In this document: one piece after another, positions 1-8,895 of the stretch
Layout: every line of letters begins with the position of its first letter
Numbering within the stretch: the stretch's first letter is position 1
Assembly (NCBI GenBank): GCA_963766445.1
Contig: CAVXZW010000019.1
Span: 248,001-312,000 of the forward strand
Direction: 5' to 3'
Origin: JAICYJ01 sp963766445
GTDB taxonomy: Bacteria > Actinomycetota > Thermoleophilia > Gaiellales > JAICJC01
DNA: 64,000 bases
Notes under the pieces: model-generated
What the model was told of the DNA's origin: nothing
The model's database searches: none
Seen by the model: only the letters and a program-made list of their open reading frames with translations
Made by a program: the position numbers and the translations under genes

Positions 1-372
1 ATCGACACCGGCGCGCTGTGGGGCGCGTCCGCGGATCGCGGGCAGGTGCAACGCCACCTCGACACCGGCGCCGACGACGGCCCGGCGGCCGACTGGTCGG
101 TGGGCCACTTCGTCAACCCGGTGGCGGTTCAGCGAGGGAGGGGCGGCGCCGCCGTCACGGTGCGTGACACGTACCCGGCGCTGGGCGGCGGCGTCCACCT
201 GCAGCCGGCGTCGCGCTTCGCCGCGGCGCTTCGCCGTGACGACGGACGCGAGGGCGGGGTGCTCTGCGTGTGCGATGCTGGTCGAGCCGGCGGACTCGAG
301 CGCGAGCTGGCGGCGCGCGGGTTGCAGGTTCGCCATTGGGACAACGGAACCCCCGAGCCCCCGTCAGGGTGA
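1..372 (+). CDS. C-terminal part of an unrecognised protein
   Basis: The frame is open from base 1 and ends at a TGA at 370-372, so the start lies outside the window. About 123 residues are visible, Gly/Ala/Arg-rich, ending RHWDNGTPEPPSG. I see no signal peptide, membrane segment or catalytic motif that names a family. It lies 21 bp upstream of the glutamine-synthetase-family gene on the same strand and may share its transcript. Function unknown. Confidence 0.5.
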   Translation: MDTGALWGASADRGQVQRHLDTGADDGPAADWSVGHFVNPVAVQRGRGGAAVTVRDTYPALGGGVHLQPASRFAAALRRDDGREGGVLCVCDAGRAGGLERELAARGLQVRHWDNGTPEPPSG

Positions 373-393
373 GCGTGGGGAAGGAGGGGATAG

Positions 394-1730
394 GTGGCCA
401 CTGACACCACGATCGGCGCCGCCCAGGTGCTCGACGGATGGCGCGCCCAGGGGATCCGCTTCGTGCGGTTCGAGCTGCCCGACATGCACGGCACCAGCCG
501 CTCCAAGATGGTGCCGATCGAGCGCGCCTACGGCTACGCCGAGTCCGGGCTGAACATGTACGGCGGCGTTGCCGTGCTGGACAGCAGGTCGGACGTTGTG
601 GGCGGGACGCTCTACCACGAGGAGGTCGCGTACGGCGACCAGATGCTGTTGCCCGACCTGGAGACGGCCGCGGTAGTGCCCTGGCGCGAGGCCACGGCGC
701 GCTGGATCTGCGACTCCACCTGGGCCGACGGCACGCCGCTCGAGGCGCTGCCGCGGCGGGTCTGGCGCAAGCAGCTGGAGCGCGCCCGCGCGCTCGGCTA
801 CGAGCCGCTGATCGGCTACGAGCCGGAGTTCTACCTGCTGACCGGCGACCAGGAGCTGCTGTTCGAGGGCTACCACATCTTCAACGTCACGCGGAACACG
901 TACGTGCCGTTCATCCAGGAGCTGGTCGATCAGCTGAACGCCTACGGCCTGGAGGTGATCACGGCCAACTGCGAGTACGCCGGCTCGCAGTGGGAGCTGC
1001 CGTGCCTGCCGCAGCGCGGCATGGGCGGCCCCGACCGCTGCTTCTCGTTCAAGAACGCGGTCAAGGAGCTTGCTCACCTGCACGGCTACACGGCCACGTT
1101 CATGAGCAAGCCGTTCGCCGACTCGGCCGGGTCGGGGCTGCACACCCACGTGTCTCTGCTGAATGTCGCCGATGGCGGCAACGCGTTCGGCGATGCGTCG
1201 GACGAGGCCGGCGATCTCGGCCGCGTGCCGCAGCTTCATCGCCGGCAACCTGCGCCACGCCGCGTCCATCTATGCGCTGCTCGCTCCGACGGTGAACTGC
1301 ATGAAGCGCCGCCGCACGCACACGTTCAGCCCTACCAACGTGTCCTGGGGGCTGGAGGACCGCTCGGCGCTGATCCGGATCAAGGGCGGCACGCACCGAG
1401 TCGCGGCACATCGAGCACCGTGCTCCCACCGGCCTGTCGAACCCGTACCTGGTGGGGGCGGCGATCCTGGCGGCCGGGCTGAACGGGATCGAGGACGGCC
1501 TCGAGCTGGAGCCGGCCGCGCATCCGCCGGCCGAGGAGGACGAGTCGCGGACGAAGCTGCCGACCTCGGTGCGCGAGTCGCTCGAGGCGCTCGAGGCGGA
1601 CGAGCGGATCGCCGGCGCCCTGGGCGAGGACTTCGTCACCGCCTACGGCGTGATGCGGCGCCACGAGCTGTCCCGCTTCGACGATCACGTCACCGACTGG
1701 GAACGCAACGAGTACGTCGAGATCTACTAA
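394..1730 (+). CDS. Glutamine synthetase family enzyme (two frame breaks)
   Basis: About 444 residues when read across two frame breaks near 1211 and 1398. Start GTG 394 follows an AAGGAGG ribosome binding site at 381-387. The N-terminal beta-grasp (FELPDMHGTSRSKMVP) and catalytic-domain motifs (YEPEFYL, NCEYAGSQWE, GSGLHTHVSL, RHIEHRAPTGLSNPYL) are those of the glutamine synthetase fold, which ligates ammonia or an amine to a glutamate-type carboxylate using ATP. The subtype is not classical GlnA; a GlnT or gamma-glutamyl-amine ligase role is possible. Both breaks need one base skipped, and 1335 bases then gives an uninterrupted protein of normal length. It precedes lutABC, so a role in organic acid or amine catabolism is possible (inference). 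Confidence 0.85.
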
Positions 1731-1840
1731 CGGGCGACGTGATCGGCGCGTGTGCGGCCGGCGAGGTCTGGCTGCGCCGGTTGGCGCGATCTGCGTGCGC
1801 AGCGGGGCGGTCACTGTGGATCACGGGCTTTGTGACGGGC

Positions 1841-2509
1841 GTGAGTTCGGTCTTCATCACCTGCTTCAACGACACCCTGTTCCCGCAGACCGGCAGGGCG
1901 ATGGTGGAGCTGCTGGAGCGGCTCGGGCACGAGGTCGAGTTCCGTCCGGAGCAGACCTGCTGCGGGCAGATGCACATGAACAGCGGCTACCGCGACGAGG
2001 GGCTGGAGCTGGCGGCGCGGATGCGGCGAGTGTTCGACGGCGCCGAGGCGATCGTGACCCCGTCGGCCTCGTGCGCCGGCCACGTGCTCGAGCACGTCCC
2101 CGGCCTGCCGGTGCACGAGCTGTCGCAGTTCCTGACCGGCGTGCTCGGCGTCGAGGACGTCGGCGCCCGCTACCCGGCACGCGTCGCGTATCACCCCACC
2201 TGCCACTCGCTGCGCGCGCTGCGGGTGGGGGACGGGCCCGGCCGGCTGCTGGCCGCCGTCGAGGGCCTGGATCTGGTCGAGATCGACGAGGCCGATCAGT
2301 GCTGCGGCTTCGGCGGCACCTTCGCCGTCAAGAACGCGGAGGTGTCGATGGCGATGCTCGAGGACAAGCTGTCGGCGATCGAGCGCAGCGGCGCCGAGGC
2401 CGTCACCGCCGTCGACAACTCCTGCCTGATGCAGATCGGCGGCGGGCTGTCGCGGCGCGGCTCGCCGGTGCGCACGGTGCACCTCGCCGAGATCCTGGCG
2501 GCCACGTGA
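1841..2509 (+). CDS. lutA: LutA-type Fe-S oxidoreductase subunit (CCG domains)
   Basis: First gene of a lutABC set for L-lactate oxidation to pyruvate. The protein has the paired cysteine-rich CCG domains of LutA/GlpC-type subunits: the N-terminal TCFNDTLFP, then EQTCCGQMHMNSG, a middle PSASCAGH, and the second domain with YHPTCHSLR and DQCCGFGGTFAVKN. Length about 222 residues, normal for LutA. GTG 1841 is preferred because the protein then begins SSVFITC; GTG 1832 in the same frame is an alternative. Its TGA overlaps the GTG start of lutB (GTGA), so the two are translationally coupled. Confidence 0.88.
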   Translation: MSSVFITCFNDTLFPQTGRAMVELLERLGHEVEFRPEQTCCGQMHMNSGYRDEGLELAARMRRVFDGAEAIVTPSASCAGHVLEHVPGLPVHELSQFLTGVLGVEDVGARYPARVAYHPTCHSLRALRVGDGPGRLLAAVEGLDLVEIDEADQCCGFGGTFAVKNAEVSMAMLEDKLSAIERSGAEAVTAVDNSCLMQIGGGLSRRGSPVRTVHLAEILAAT

Positions 2510-3882
2510 GCAGCGCCAGGCGTGGCGGCGCCACGTTCCCGCAGGCCGCGCACGTGGAGCTGCGAAACGCGCAGCTGCGGAGGAACCTCGGCCACGCCAC
2601 CCGCACGATCCGCGCCAAGCGGGCGGCGGTCGTTGACGAGCTCGACAACTGGCAGCAGCTGCGCGAGGCCGGCGCGGCGATCAAGCGCGACGTGATGGCC
2701 AACCTGGACACCTACCTGGTGGAGTTCGAGCGGGCCGCCACCGCGGCCGGTGCGACCGTGCACTGGGCGGCCGACGCAGACGCTGCCAACGACCTGATCG
2801 CGGGCATCGTCGCGGGGCACGGCGAGCACGAGGTGGTCAAGGTGAAGTCGCTCACGACCGACGAGATCGGGCTCAACGACGCGCTTGCAGCGCGCGGGGT
2901 GGAGGCGCTCGAGACCGACTTCGCGGAGCTGATCCTGCAGCTCGACGGCGACTGGTCGTCGCACATCCTGGTGCCGGCCATCCACCGCAACCGCACCGAG
3001 ATCCGCGACCTGCTCCGGCGCACCATCGGCCCCGCCGACCTGTCGGACGATCCCGCCGCGCTGGCCGAGGCGGCGCGCACCCACCTGCGCGAGCGGTTCC
3101 TGCGCGCCCGCGTCGGCATCAGCGGCGCCAACTTCGCGATCGCCGAGACCGGCACCCTGGTCGTGCTCGAGTCGGAGGGCAACGGCCGCATGTGCACCAC
3201 GCTTCCGGACGTGCTGATCAGCGTGGTCGGGATCGAGAAGCTGCTGCCCCGCTTCGAGCACCTGGCCGTGTTCATGCAGCTGCTGCCGCGCAGCTCCACC
3301 GGCGAGCGCATGAACCCCTACACCTCGCTCTGGACCGGCGTCACGCCCGGTGACGGCCCCGGCGAGGTGCACGTCGTCCTGCTCGACAACGGCCGCAGCG
3401 ACGTGCTGCGCGACCCGGACGGGCGTGAGGCGCTGCACTGCATCCGCTGCTCGGCCTGCCTGAACGTGTGCCCGGTCTACGAGCGCACCGGCGGCCATGC
3501 CTACGGATCGATCTACCCGGGGCCGATCGGGGCGATCCTGACGCCGCAGCTCGAGGGCATCGGCGCGGCCGCCAGCCTGCCGTACGCCTCCAGCCTGTGC
3601 GGGGCCTGCTACGAGGTGTGCCCGGTCAAGATCGACATCCCGCGCGTGCTGGTGCATCTGCGCGGCCTGACCCCCAAGCGCGGGGCCGAGCGGCGGGCGA
3701 TGCGCACGCTGGCCTGGCTGTTCGCAGACGCCGGCCGCTACCGGCGGGCGCAGCGGCTGGCGCGGGTGCTGCCCGCGCGCGTGGCCGGCGCCGGCCCGAT
3801 GAGGGCATGGACGGCCGGGCGCGACCTGCCTGCCGTGGCCCCGCAGAGCTTCAGGGAGTGGTGGCATGAGCGACGCTCGTGA
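2506..3882 (+). CDS. lutB: LutB-type 4Fe-4S lactate utilization protein
   Basis: 458 residues, the usual LutB length. The N-terminal LUD-type domain (ISGANFAIAETGTLVVLESEGN) is followed by two 4Fe-4S motifs, CIRCSACLNVCPVY around residue 315 and CGACYEVCPVKI around residue 365, and a C-terminal helical region ending in SFREWWHERRS. It transfers electrons in the LutABC lactate dehydrogenase complex at the cytoplasmic side of the membrane. Start GTG 2506 overlaps the lutA stop; its 3' end overlaps the lutC start by 17 bp, indicating one operon. Confidence 0.93.
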   Translation: MSSARRGGATFPQAAHVELRNAQLRRNLGHATRTIRAKRAAVVDELDNWQQLREAGAAIKRDVMANLDTYLVEFERAATAAGATVHWAADADAANDLIAGIVAGHGEHEVVKVKSLTTDEIGLNDALAARGVEALETDFAELILQLDGDWSSHILVPAIHRNRTEIRDLLRRTIGPADLSDDPAALAEAARTHLRERFLRARVGISGANFAIAETGTLVVLESEGNGRMCTTLPDVLISVVGIEKLLPRFEHLAVFMQLLPRSSTGERMNPYTSLWTGVTPGDGPGEVHVVLLDNGRSDVLRDPDGREALHCIRCSACLNVCPVYERTGGHAYGSIYPGPIGAILTPQLEGIGAAASLPYASSLCGACYEVCPVKIDIPRVLVHLRGLTPKRGAERRAMRTLAWLFADAGRYRRAQRLARVLPARVAGAGPMRAWTAGRDLPAVAPQSFREWWHERRS

Positions 3883-4485
3883 GGTCGTGCTGGGCCGCAT
3901 CCGCGCGGCCCTGGCCGACCGGCCGCAGCCGACCGCGGCCGTGCTGCCGCCGATGCCGGACGCGCCGGCCGACCCGGTTCGCGCTGTTCGCAGCGCGGGC
4001 GGGCGAGTACCGCGCCGCCGTGCACCGCGTCGGTCAGGCCGACGTCGCCGCGCGGGTCGCCGAGATCTGCGCGGCGCACGGTGCCCGCCGTCTGGCCGTG
4101 CCGCAGGATCTGCCGGAGGGCTGGCTCCCGCCCGAGCGTGGAGGCGACCGGCGATGCGACGGTCTCGGCGCTCGATCGGGTGGACGGCGTGCTGACCGGC
4201 TGTGCCGCCGCCATCGCGGAGACCGGCACCATCGTGCTGGACGGCGGGACCGGTCAGGGCATCCGCGCGCTGACGCTGGTGCCCGACCTGCACATCTGCG
4301 TGGTCCCGGCAGAGCTCGTGTGCGCCTCGGTGAGCGAGGCGTTCCAGCGGGTGGAGCCGTCGGTGCGGCGGCGCCGCGCCCCGCTGACGCTGATCTCGGG
4401 GCCGTCCGCCACCTCCGACATCGAGCTGTCGCGGGTCGAGGGCGTGCACGGCCCCCGCCGGCTGGAGATCGTGATCGCCGGCTAG
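3866..4485 (+). CDS. lutC: LutC/YkgG family lactate utilization protein (two frame breaks)
   Basis: Third gene of lutABC. Start ATG 3866 lies inside the end of lutB. Read across frame breaks near 3983 and 4137, both +1, it gives about 205 residues. The LUD fold is recognisable from GCAAAIAETGTIVLDGG, the LVPDLHICVV strand, and the C-terminal LISGPSATSDIEL plus RVEGVHGPRRLEIVI, which are characteristic of LutC/YkgG. The stop overlaps the stop of the convergent cupin gene. The breaks are more likely sequence errors than inactivation, because the conserved C-terminus is intact. Confidence 0.85.
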
Positions 4486-5133
4486 CTGGTGATGGGCCAG
4501 TCCGGGCGGTCGCGGATCGAGTCGAGGTCGCTGTCGCCGGCCGACCAGTTGCGTACCCCGTCGGGATCGCCGGCGAAGGCCTGCGACAGCAGCTCGATCG
4601 CCTCGTCGCCGCGGCCGGCCAGCGCGCGGTAGCACGCCGCGTTGTAGAGGATCGACGTGTTGCCGGGGTGCTCGGCAAGTCCGGTCACGAGCAGGTCGTG
4701 GGCCTCGTCCAGATCTCCGCCCTTCGCGACCGCGTCGGCCGCGAAATAGTGCTCCCACGCCGACGGCGTGAAGGCCTCGCCCGGCTTTCCGCCGATCGCG
4801 AGCACGGTCGTGTTCGGCTCCGCCGCCACGGCGTGCCGCTTCAGCGCCGGATCGGCCAGGTACACCAGGGAGCCGGCGGGGACGTCGCTGGTCTCTCCGT
4901 CCACGGTGAACGTCGCCCGGCCGTTCAGCACCAGGTAGATCTCCTCGTGCCCGAGCCCGGTCTCGGTGTGCTCCTCGACCACCTCGTCGCCGGCGTTGGC
5001 TGCCGTGTAGGCGTTGATGCCGAAAGCGCGCACGCCCGAGCGTGCGGCGGAGCGGCCGCCAGTGCAGCGTTCCGTTCATCACCGCCAGGGACGGCACGTC
5101 GCTGATCGCCAGCACCTGGTAGCCGTCGGTCAC
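4482..5133 (-). CDS. Cupin domain protein with TPR-like C-terminus (one frame break)
   Basis: About 216 residues when read across a +1 break near 5034. The N-terminal cupin fold shows EEHTETGLGHEEIYLVLNGRATFTVDGE and PAGSLVYLADPALKRHAV; the C-terminal half has tetratricopeptide-like helices (EAHDLLVTGLAEHPGNTSI, YNAACYRALAGRGDEAIELL). Substrate unknown. Start GTG 5133 is chosen because a TATGGT -10 hexamer (5145-5140 on the minus strand) sits 6 nt upstream, as expected for a leaderless message. The extra base at 5034 reads as a G between two Cs on the plus strand. It converges with lutC. Confidence 0.75.
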
Positions 5134-5188
5134 GTCCGCACCATACCCTCCTAGCGAGGGTGCAGATCTTGGGCTAGAGTTCGTTGCG

Positions 5189-5761
5189 GTGTCAATCACT
5201 CTCTACTCAGCCGACGTCTGCCCGTACTGCGTCCGCACCCGCCTCGTGCTGAACGGCAAGGGCATCGAGTACGACCTGGTGCAGGTCGACCTGCCCGACA
5301 AGCCGGCCTGGCTGCGTGAGCTGAACCCGCGCAACCGCGTGCCCGTCCTGGACGTGGGCGGCCAGGTGCTGTGGGAGTCCGAGGCGCTCAACGACTTCCT
5401 CGACGAGACGCACCCGGAGCCGGCGATGATGCCGTCCGACCCGGCCGAGCGGGCCCGCGTGCGGATGGTGCTGCGGCGGTTCGAGGATCTCTCCGACGCG
5501 TTCTACGCCGCCCGCAGGGACGAGGAGGGGGCGATCGAGGCGCTGCACGCCGAGCTTCGGTGGGTGTCGTCGCAGCTCGAGGACAGCGACTACCTGGTCG
5601 GCGACAGCTACACGCTGGCCGAGCCGGGCGTCTGGCCCTGGATCACGCGCCTGTACCGCGTCGGCGTCGACATCGGTCAGTACCCGGCGATCGCCGCCTG
5701 GTGTGACCGCCTGGCCGAGCGGCCCGAGTACGCGGCCGAGCTCAGCCTGCTGGCCGCGTAG
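5189..5761 (+). CDS. Glutathione S-transferase / glutaredoxin-fold family protein
   Basis: 190 residues. The thioredoxin-fold N-terminus has a CPYC redox motif (SADVCPYCVRTRL) and the cis-Pro segment NRVPVLDVGG; the C-terminal all-helical GST domain follows from about residue 85. Glutathione is uncommon in actinobacteria, so the thiol partner is unclear. Start GTG 5189 lies 8 nt after a TAGAGT hexamer (5175-5180), implying a leaderless transcript. The 3' end overlaps the convergent amidotransferase gene by 20 bp. Confidence 0.8.
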   Translation: MSITLYSADVCPYCVRTRLVLNGKGIEYDLVQVDLPDKPAWLRELNPRNRVPVLDVGGQVLWESEALNDFLDETHPEPAMMPSDPAERARVRMVLRRFEDLSDAFYAARRDEEGAIEALHAELRWVSSQLEDSDYLVGDSYTLAEPGVWPWITRLYRVGVDIGQYPAIAAWCDRLAERPEYAAELSLLAA

Positions 5762-6452
5762 CGAACCGGGCGAAGCGTTCGGCCAGCGTGAGACCCACCT
5801 GCTGGTGGGTCTCCAGGTGCTGATCCAGCGACTCCAGAAACCGGTCACGGGGATAGCCGTTCGCGGCCAGATCGTCACCGCCCATCTCGAGCCAGGTCAG
5901 CAGCACCGGCCGTGTCACCTCGATGTGGAACTGGGTGCCCCAGGCGGCGTCACCGACCCGCAGCGCCTGCAGCGACACCGGGTTGGTCATCAGCTCGACG
6001 GCGCCGTTGCTGGGACGGCAGGCGTAGTAGTGCCACTGCATCGCCTGGAACCGCTGCGGCAGGCCGGCGAACAGTGCATCGCCCTCAGCGGCCGGCGTCA
6101 GGTCCACCTCGTGCCAGCCGATCTCGTGCGGTTCGCACCGGTACACGGTGCCGCCGGCGGCCTCGGTCAGCACCTGTGCGCCCAGGCACAGGCCCATGTA
6201 CGGGATGCGCCGCTCGAGCGCCTCGCGCACAAGCTCGATCTCCTGCGCCAGCCAGGGGTGCTCTCCGGCCTGGTGCGTGTCGACCAGCCCGCCGCCCGCC
6301 ACCACGGCATCGACCCCGTCCAGCGACGCGGGCAGCTCGTCCCCGGCGTAGGGGTGCAGCGTGTCGACCGTGAACCCGTGCTGCTCGAGCGCGTCCACGA
6401 ACAGGCCGGCGGGATCGGTCGACTCGTTCTGGATGTGCAGCGCCCTACCCAC
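5742..6452 (-). CDS. Class I glutamine amidotransferase-like protein
   Basis: 236 residues with the class I GATase triad visible: nucleophile Cys in YMGLCLGAQVL and the His-x-Glu pair in TQFHIEV. It resembles stand-alone GMP-synthase-like amidotransferase domains, which hydrolyse glutamine or gamma-glutamyl substrates. No synthetase domain is attached. The start overlaps the end of the upstream SIS gene by 8 bp, so the two form an operon. Substrate unknown. Confidence 0.82.
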   Translation of the reverse strand: MGRALHIQNESTDPAGLFVDALEQHGFTVDTLHPYAGDELPASLDGVDAVVAGGGLVDTHQAGEHPWLAQEIELVREALERRIPYMGLCLGAQVLTEAAGGTVYRCEPHEIGWHEVDLTPAAEGDALFAGLPQRFQAMQWHYYACRPSNGAVELMTNPVSLQALRVGDAAWGTQFHIEVTRPVLLTWLEMGGDDLAANGYPRDRFLESLDQHLETHQQVGLTLAERFARFATRPAG

Positions 6453-7518
6453 GGAACTTGGCCGCCTCGCGGTACGCCTCCTGCTCGCGCCGGATCAAGT
6501 CGGGGTTGACGCCGCGTGCCACCGCCAGCTCGTGCGCCAGCCACTGCACGGCGGGCGCCGTCGCCAGCAGCGCCTCTGCCGCGGCCGGAAGCGCATCCGC
6601 GACCGGCGTGGGCACGTATCCGGCGGCGGCCATGCCCGGGTCCGGTGCCTGGCGGCCGATCACGGCGCAGCGCACGCCCACCCGGGCGGACGCCTGCAGC
6701 ACCATCTGGCCGAGCTCGCGGCGGGGGCCCGAGCGCCGTCGGTCGTGCTCGACCAGCACCAGCCCGGTGCGCTCGTCGCAGGCAGGCAGGTGGCCGTGCA
6801 GGAACGTCTCGAGATCGCGCATTGCGGTGGGGATGTGGGCCGCCTCCTCGATCTTCAGGGTCAGCTCGCGGGCCGCGATGCGGTCGGCGCCCGACCCGAC
6901 CACGATCAGGTGGTCGCAGCCGTTCAGGGCATCGGCCACGGCCGTGACGGAGGCGCGGTCGCCGACTCCGGCCGTGACCAGCGCCTCGACCACGCCGGGC
7001 GACGGCTTCGCGGCCAGGGCCAGGGTGGCGGCGATCGGCGAGGTGTAGCCGACCGTGTGGCACCAGCTGCGGTCGACCATGGGCGTGACCAGCACGGCAT
7101 CGGCCTGCTCGGTGGCCTTGCTCTCGCCCCTGGCGGTGATCAGGGCGGTGCCCGATCCGGCGCGGCGTGCCGCCTCGAGCGCCTCGATCGTGGCCCAGGT
7201 GCCGCCCTCGTGGGAGATGCCGAGCACGGCGCCGCCCTGCTGTGGGTCGAGTGCCGCCTCGTACGCCTGCCGCGATCCGGCCGGCGTGCCGGCCTCCCTC
7301 AGGATCTCCGCCGCGGCCAGCGCAGCGTGCTCGCTGGTGCCGCAGCCGACGACTGTCAGCGGGCCGTCCACCTTCAGCAGCAACGCCAGCGCTGCCGTGT
7401 CGCTCGTGGTTGCGATCCGCTCGAGCAGCGCGGGCTCGGCCTCGATCATCTCCTGCATCACCCAGGGCGGGTGCGGGCGCAGCTCGGGGAAGTCCTCGGT
7501 GTGCCACTCGTCGGTCAT
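6445..7518 (-). CDS. SIS domain sugar-phosphate isomerase-like protein
   Basis: 357 residues with two sugar isomerase (SIS) domains as in the C-terminal half of GlmS: first domain VVGCGTSEHAALAAAE and LGISHEGGTWATIEA, second domain HLIVVGSGADRIAARELTLKI. There is no N-terminal glutaminase domain here, but the next gene downstream encodes a separate amidotransferase overlapping by 8 bp. An amino-sugar deaminase or isomerase role is plausible. ATG 7518 is 7 nt after TAGACT (7531-7526), the same promoter-to-start sequence as at murI. Confidence 0.82.
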   Translation of the reverse strand: MTDEWHTEDFPELRPHPPWVMQEMIEAEPALLERIATTSDTAALALLLKVDGPLTVVGCGTSEHAALAAAEILREAGTPAGSRQAYEAALDPQQGGAVLGISHEGGTWATIEALEAARRAGSGTALITARGESKATEQADAVLVTPMVDRSWCHTVGYTSPIAATLALAAKPSPGVVEALVTAGVGDRASVTAVADALNGCDHLIVVGSGADRIAARELTLKIEEAAHIPTAMRDLETFLHGHLPACDERTGLVLVEHDRRRSGPRRELGQMVLQASARVGVRCAVIGRQAPDPGMAAAGYVPTPVADALPAAAEALLATAPAVQWLAHELAVARGVNPDLIRREQEAYREAAKFRG

Positions 7519-7525
7519 GGGGCGC

Positions 7526-7531
7526 AGTCTA
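7526..7531 (-). promoter_or_regulatory. -10 hexamer TAGACT of the SIS gene, leaderless
   Basis: On the minus strand TAGACT is followed by GCGCCCC and then ATG 7518. The identical 16-base string occurs in front of murI at 10474-10489. The start codon lies about where transcription would begin, so the message would have no 5' leader. Confidence 0.65.
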
Positions 7532-8185
7532 TGCGCGTCCGGTCCCCCCGTCGCCGGCCGCCAGCACCGTCACGCGACCGCGGCTGATCTCGACGTGGCC
7601 GGCACGCTGCAGCTCATGCAGCACGCGGTTCACCGTCAGCCGCGAGGTGCCGGCCAGCCCGGCCAGGTCGTCCTGCGTGAGCGGGATCGTGGCCCGTCCG
7701 GAAGGTTCCCGATACCGCTCGGCGAGCCCGTCCAGCATCAGGCGGACGCGTCGCGGCGCCGGCGTGTAGAGGGCCTCGACCAGGCGCTCGGTCAGCTCGG
7801 CCACACGCTGCCCGAGCAGCTCCACCAGGAACACGTCGATCTCCCGGTGCTGCGCACGCAGGCGGTCGAGGTCGATGCGCGACAGCGCATAGGTCTCGCT
7901 GGCCGAGATCGCCTCGACCTTGGCGCTGCGTACCTGCGCCCCGCCCAGCAGCGCCAGCTCGCCGAAGCACTCGCCCGGCCCCACCAGCTGCAGGGTGGCG
8001 ACGCTCCCCAGCGGCGTGATCACCCGCACCGCCAGGCACCCACTGCTGACCAGATGCAGCGTGTCGGCCGGGTCGTCGCGGTGGAAGACGACCTCGCCGC
8101 GCTTGAACCTGCGCCGCCGCGCCGACGTCAGAACTCCGCGGGCCTCGTCGTCGCCAAGTGCGCTCAGGATCGCCCAGTCGGACAC
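7529..8185 (-). CDS. Crp/Fnr family transcriptional regulator
   Basis: 218 residues: N-terminal cyclic-nucleotide-binding-type beta barrel (FKRGEVVFHRDDPADTLHLV, GPGECFGELALLGG), a dimerisation helix, and a C-terminal winged helix-turn-helix (IPLTQDDLAGLAGTSRLTVNRVLHELQRAG). GTG 8185 is chosen because GGAAGGGG lies 7 nt upstream; GTG 8191 is possible. No Fe-S cysteine cluster is seen, so this is not a classical Fnr; the ligand is unknown. A TGTAT-N6-ATACA palindrome sits 21 bp upstream of the start, and a second lies in front of the second downstream small gene. Autoregulation and control of both small genes are inferred. Confidence 0.9.
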   Translation of the reverse strand: MSDWAILSALGDDEARGVLTSARRRRFKRGEVVFHRDDPADTLHLVSSGCLAVRVITPLGSVATLQLVGPGECFGELALLGGAQVRSAKVEAISASETYALSRIDLDRLRAQHREIDVFLVELLGQRVAELTERLVEALYTPAPRRVRLMLDGLAERYREPSGRATIPLTQDDLAGLAGTSRLTVNRVLHELQRAGHVEISRGRVTVLAAGDGGTGRA

Positions 8186-8205
8186 CGCCACGCCCCTTCC
8201 GCTTG

Positions 8206-8221
8206 TGTATCGGATCATACA
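8206..8221. promoter_or_regulatory. Crp-type operator palindrome, copy 1
   Basis: TGTATCGGATCATACA is a perfect TGTAT-N6-ATACA inverted repeat with the spacing used by Crp/Fnr proteins. It lies between the regulator gene and the first small membrane protein gene. Its centre is 56 bp upstream of the centre of a conserved TAGGTT hexamer (8267-8272), a class-I-activator-like position. The second copy at 8782 has the same spacing. Confidence 0.7.
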
Positions 8222-8232
8222 TTGCGCACGTA

Positions 8233-8240
8233 TCCCGGGA
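8233..8240. promoter_or_regulatory. Second conserved palindrome TCCCGGGA upstream of the first small gene
   Basis: ACGTATCCCGGGA is shared between the two duplicated upstream regions (again at 8808-8816). The palindrome is centred 33 bp upstream of the TAGGTT hexamer, overlapping the -35 region. It could be a second protein site or simply part of the duplication. Confidence 0.4.
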
Positions 8241-8319
8241 GGTCGCGGGCGGACCTGCGGGGTGCCTAGGTTGTGCCCATGACTCGAGTTGCACATCCAC
8301 CAGGAAGGAGAGCACTCCA

Positions 8320-8706
8320 ATGCGCACCACCTCTCGGCTGTTCCGCACCGTTCTCGTGGCCGCCGGCCTGATGGCAGTGTCTGCCACCGCCGCCCAGGCG
8401 ATGGCGTTGGGTCCCGCGAACGTGACAGACCGTGATCCGCTCGGTTTCACAGCCGCTCATCATCAGCTGCCGGTCGTGTCGCATTCGTCCGGCGGCCCGG
8501 TGGTTCTCCACCGGTCGGGCTTCGTGCTCGGCCACCAGCTCCAGACCGCACCGCCGGTCGTCACCCAGCCCGTCTCCGCGCAGTCCGCGGACAACGGCTT
8601 CGACTGGGCCGACGCCGCAATCGGCGCGCTCGTGGCGTCCGTGGTGCTGATCCTGGCGGCCGTGGCCGCGACCATCGTCCGACCTCGGCAGACGGTTCAG
8701 CTGTAG
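8320..8706 (+). CDS. Small secreted, C-terminally membrane-anchored protein (paralogue A)
   Basis: 128 residues. Signal peptide at 1-28 (MRTTSRLFRTVLVAAGLMAV, cut after AQA), a His/Ser/Pro-rich middle, then a transmembrane helix near residue 98-118 (ALVASVVLILAAVAATIV) and a short basic tail RPRQTVQL. An AAGGAG site at 8305-8310 selects ATG 8320. It is a duplicate of the gene at 8896: signal peptide, SGFVLGH/TGFLLDN motif, FDWADAAIGA motif, anchor and tail correspond. No known family is recognised. The shared operator suggests control by the adjacent Crp-type regulator. Confidence 0.8.
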   Translation: MRTTSRLFRTVLVAAGLMAVSATAAQAMALGPANVTDRDPLGFTAAHHQLPVVSHSSGGPVVLHRSGFVLGHQLQTAPPVVTQPVSAQSADNGFDWADAAIGALVASVVLILAAVAATIVRPRQTVQL

Positions 8707-8717
8707 CGGCTGTCCCG

Positions 8718-8755
8718 GCGCCCGGTGGGGTCGCGCGACCCCACCGGGCGCTTTT
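8718..8755 (+). terminator. Intrinsic terminator
   Basis: A perfect 16 bp stem (8718-8733 with 8736-8751) with a 2-base loop is followed by TTTTCT. It ends the transcript of the first small gene. A near-identical stem follows the second paralogue. Confidence 0.85.
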
Positions 8756-8781
8756 CTGTGGTCCGCGGGCCGGTCAGCTTG

Positions 8782-8797
8782 TGTATCGAGCAATACA
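8782..8797. promoter_or_regulatory. Crp-type operator palindrome, copy 2
   Basis: TGTATCGAGCAATACA keeps both half-sites of the first copy while the six spacer bases differ (CGGATC versus CGAGCA). It is centred 55 bp upstream of TAGGTT (8842-8847). Conservation of the half-sites over a diverged spacer supports real protein binding. Confidence 0.7.
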
Positions 8798-8895
8798 TTC
8801 CGGACGTATCCCGGGATGTCGTCGGGCTGCTGCGGTCGGCCTAGGTTGTGCCCATGACTTCGTGCCTCACATCCACCCAGAAGGAGAGCACTCCC

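Noticed and set aside
2296..5199. Long minus-strand open frame (about 967 codons) across lutB and lutC
   Set aside because: It is antisense to well-supported lut genes, is Arg/Gly/His-rich and shows no domain. Only its first ~35 codons match the real cupin gene start. High GC content produces such long shadow frames.
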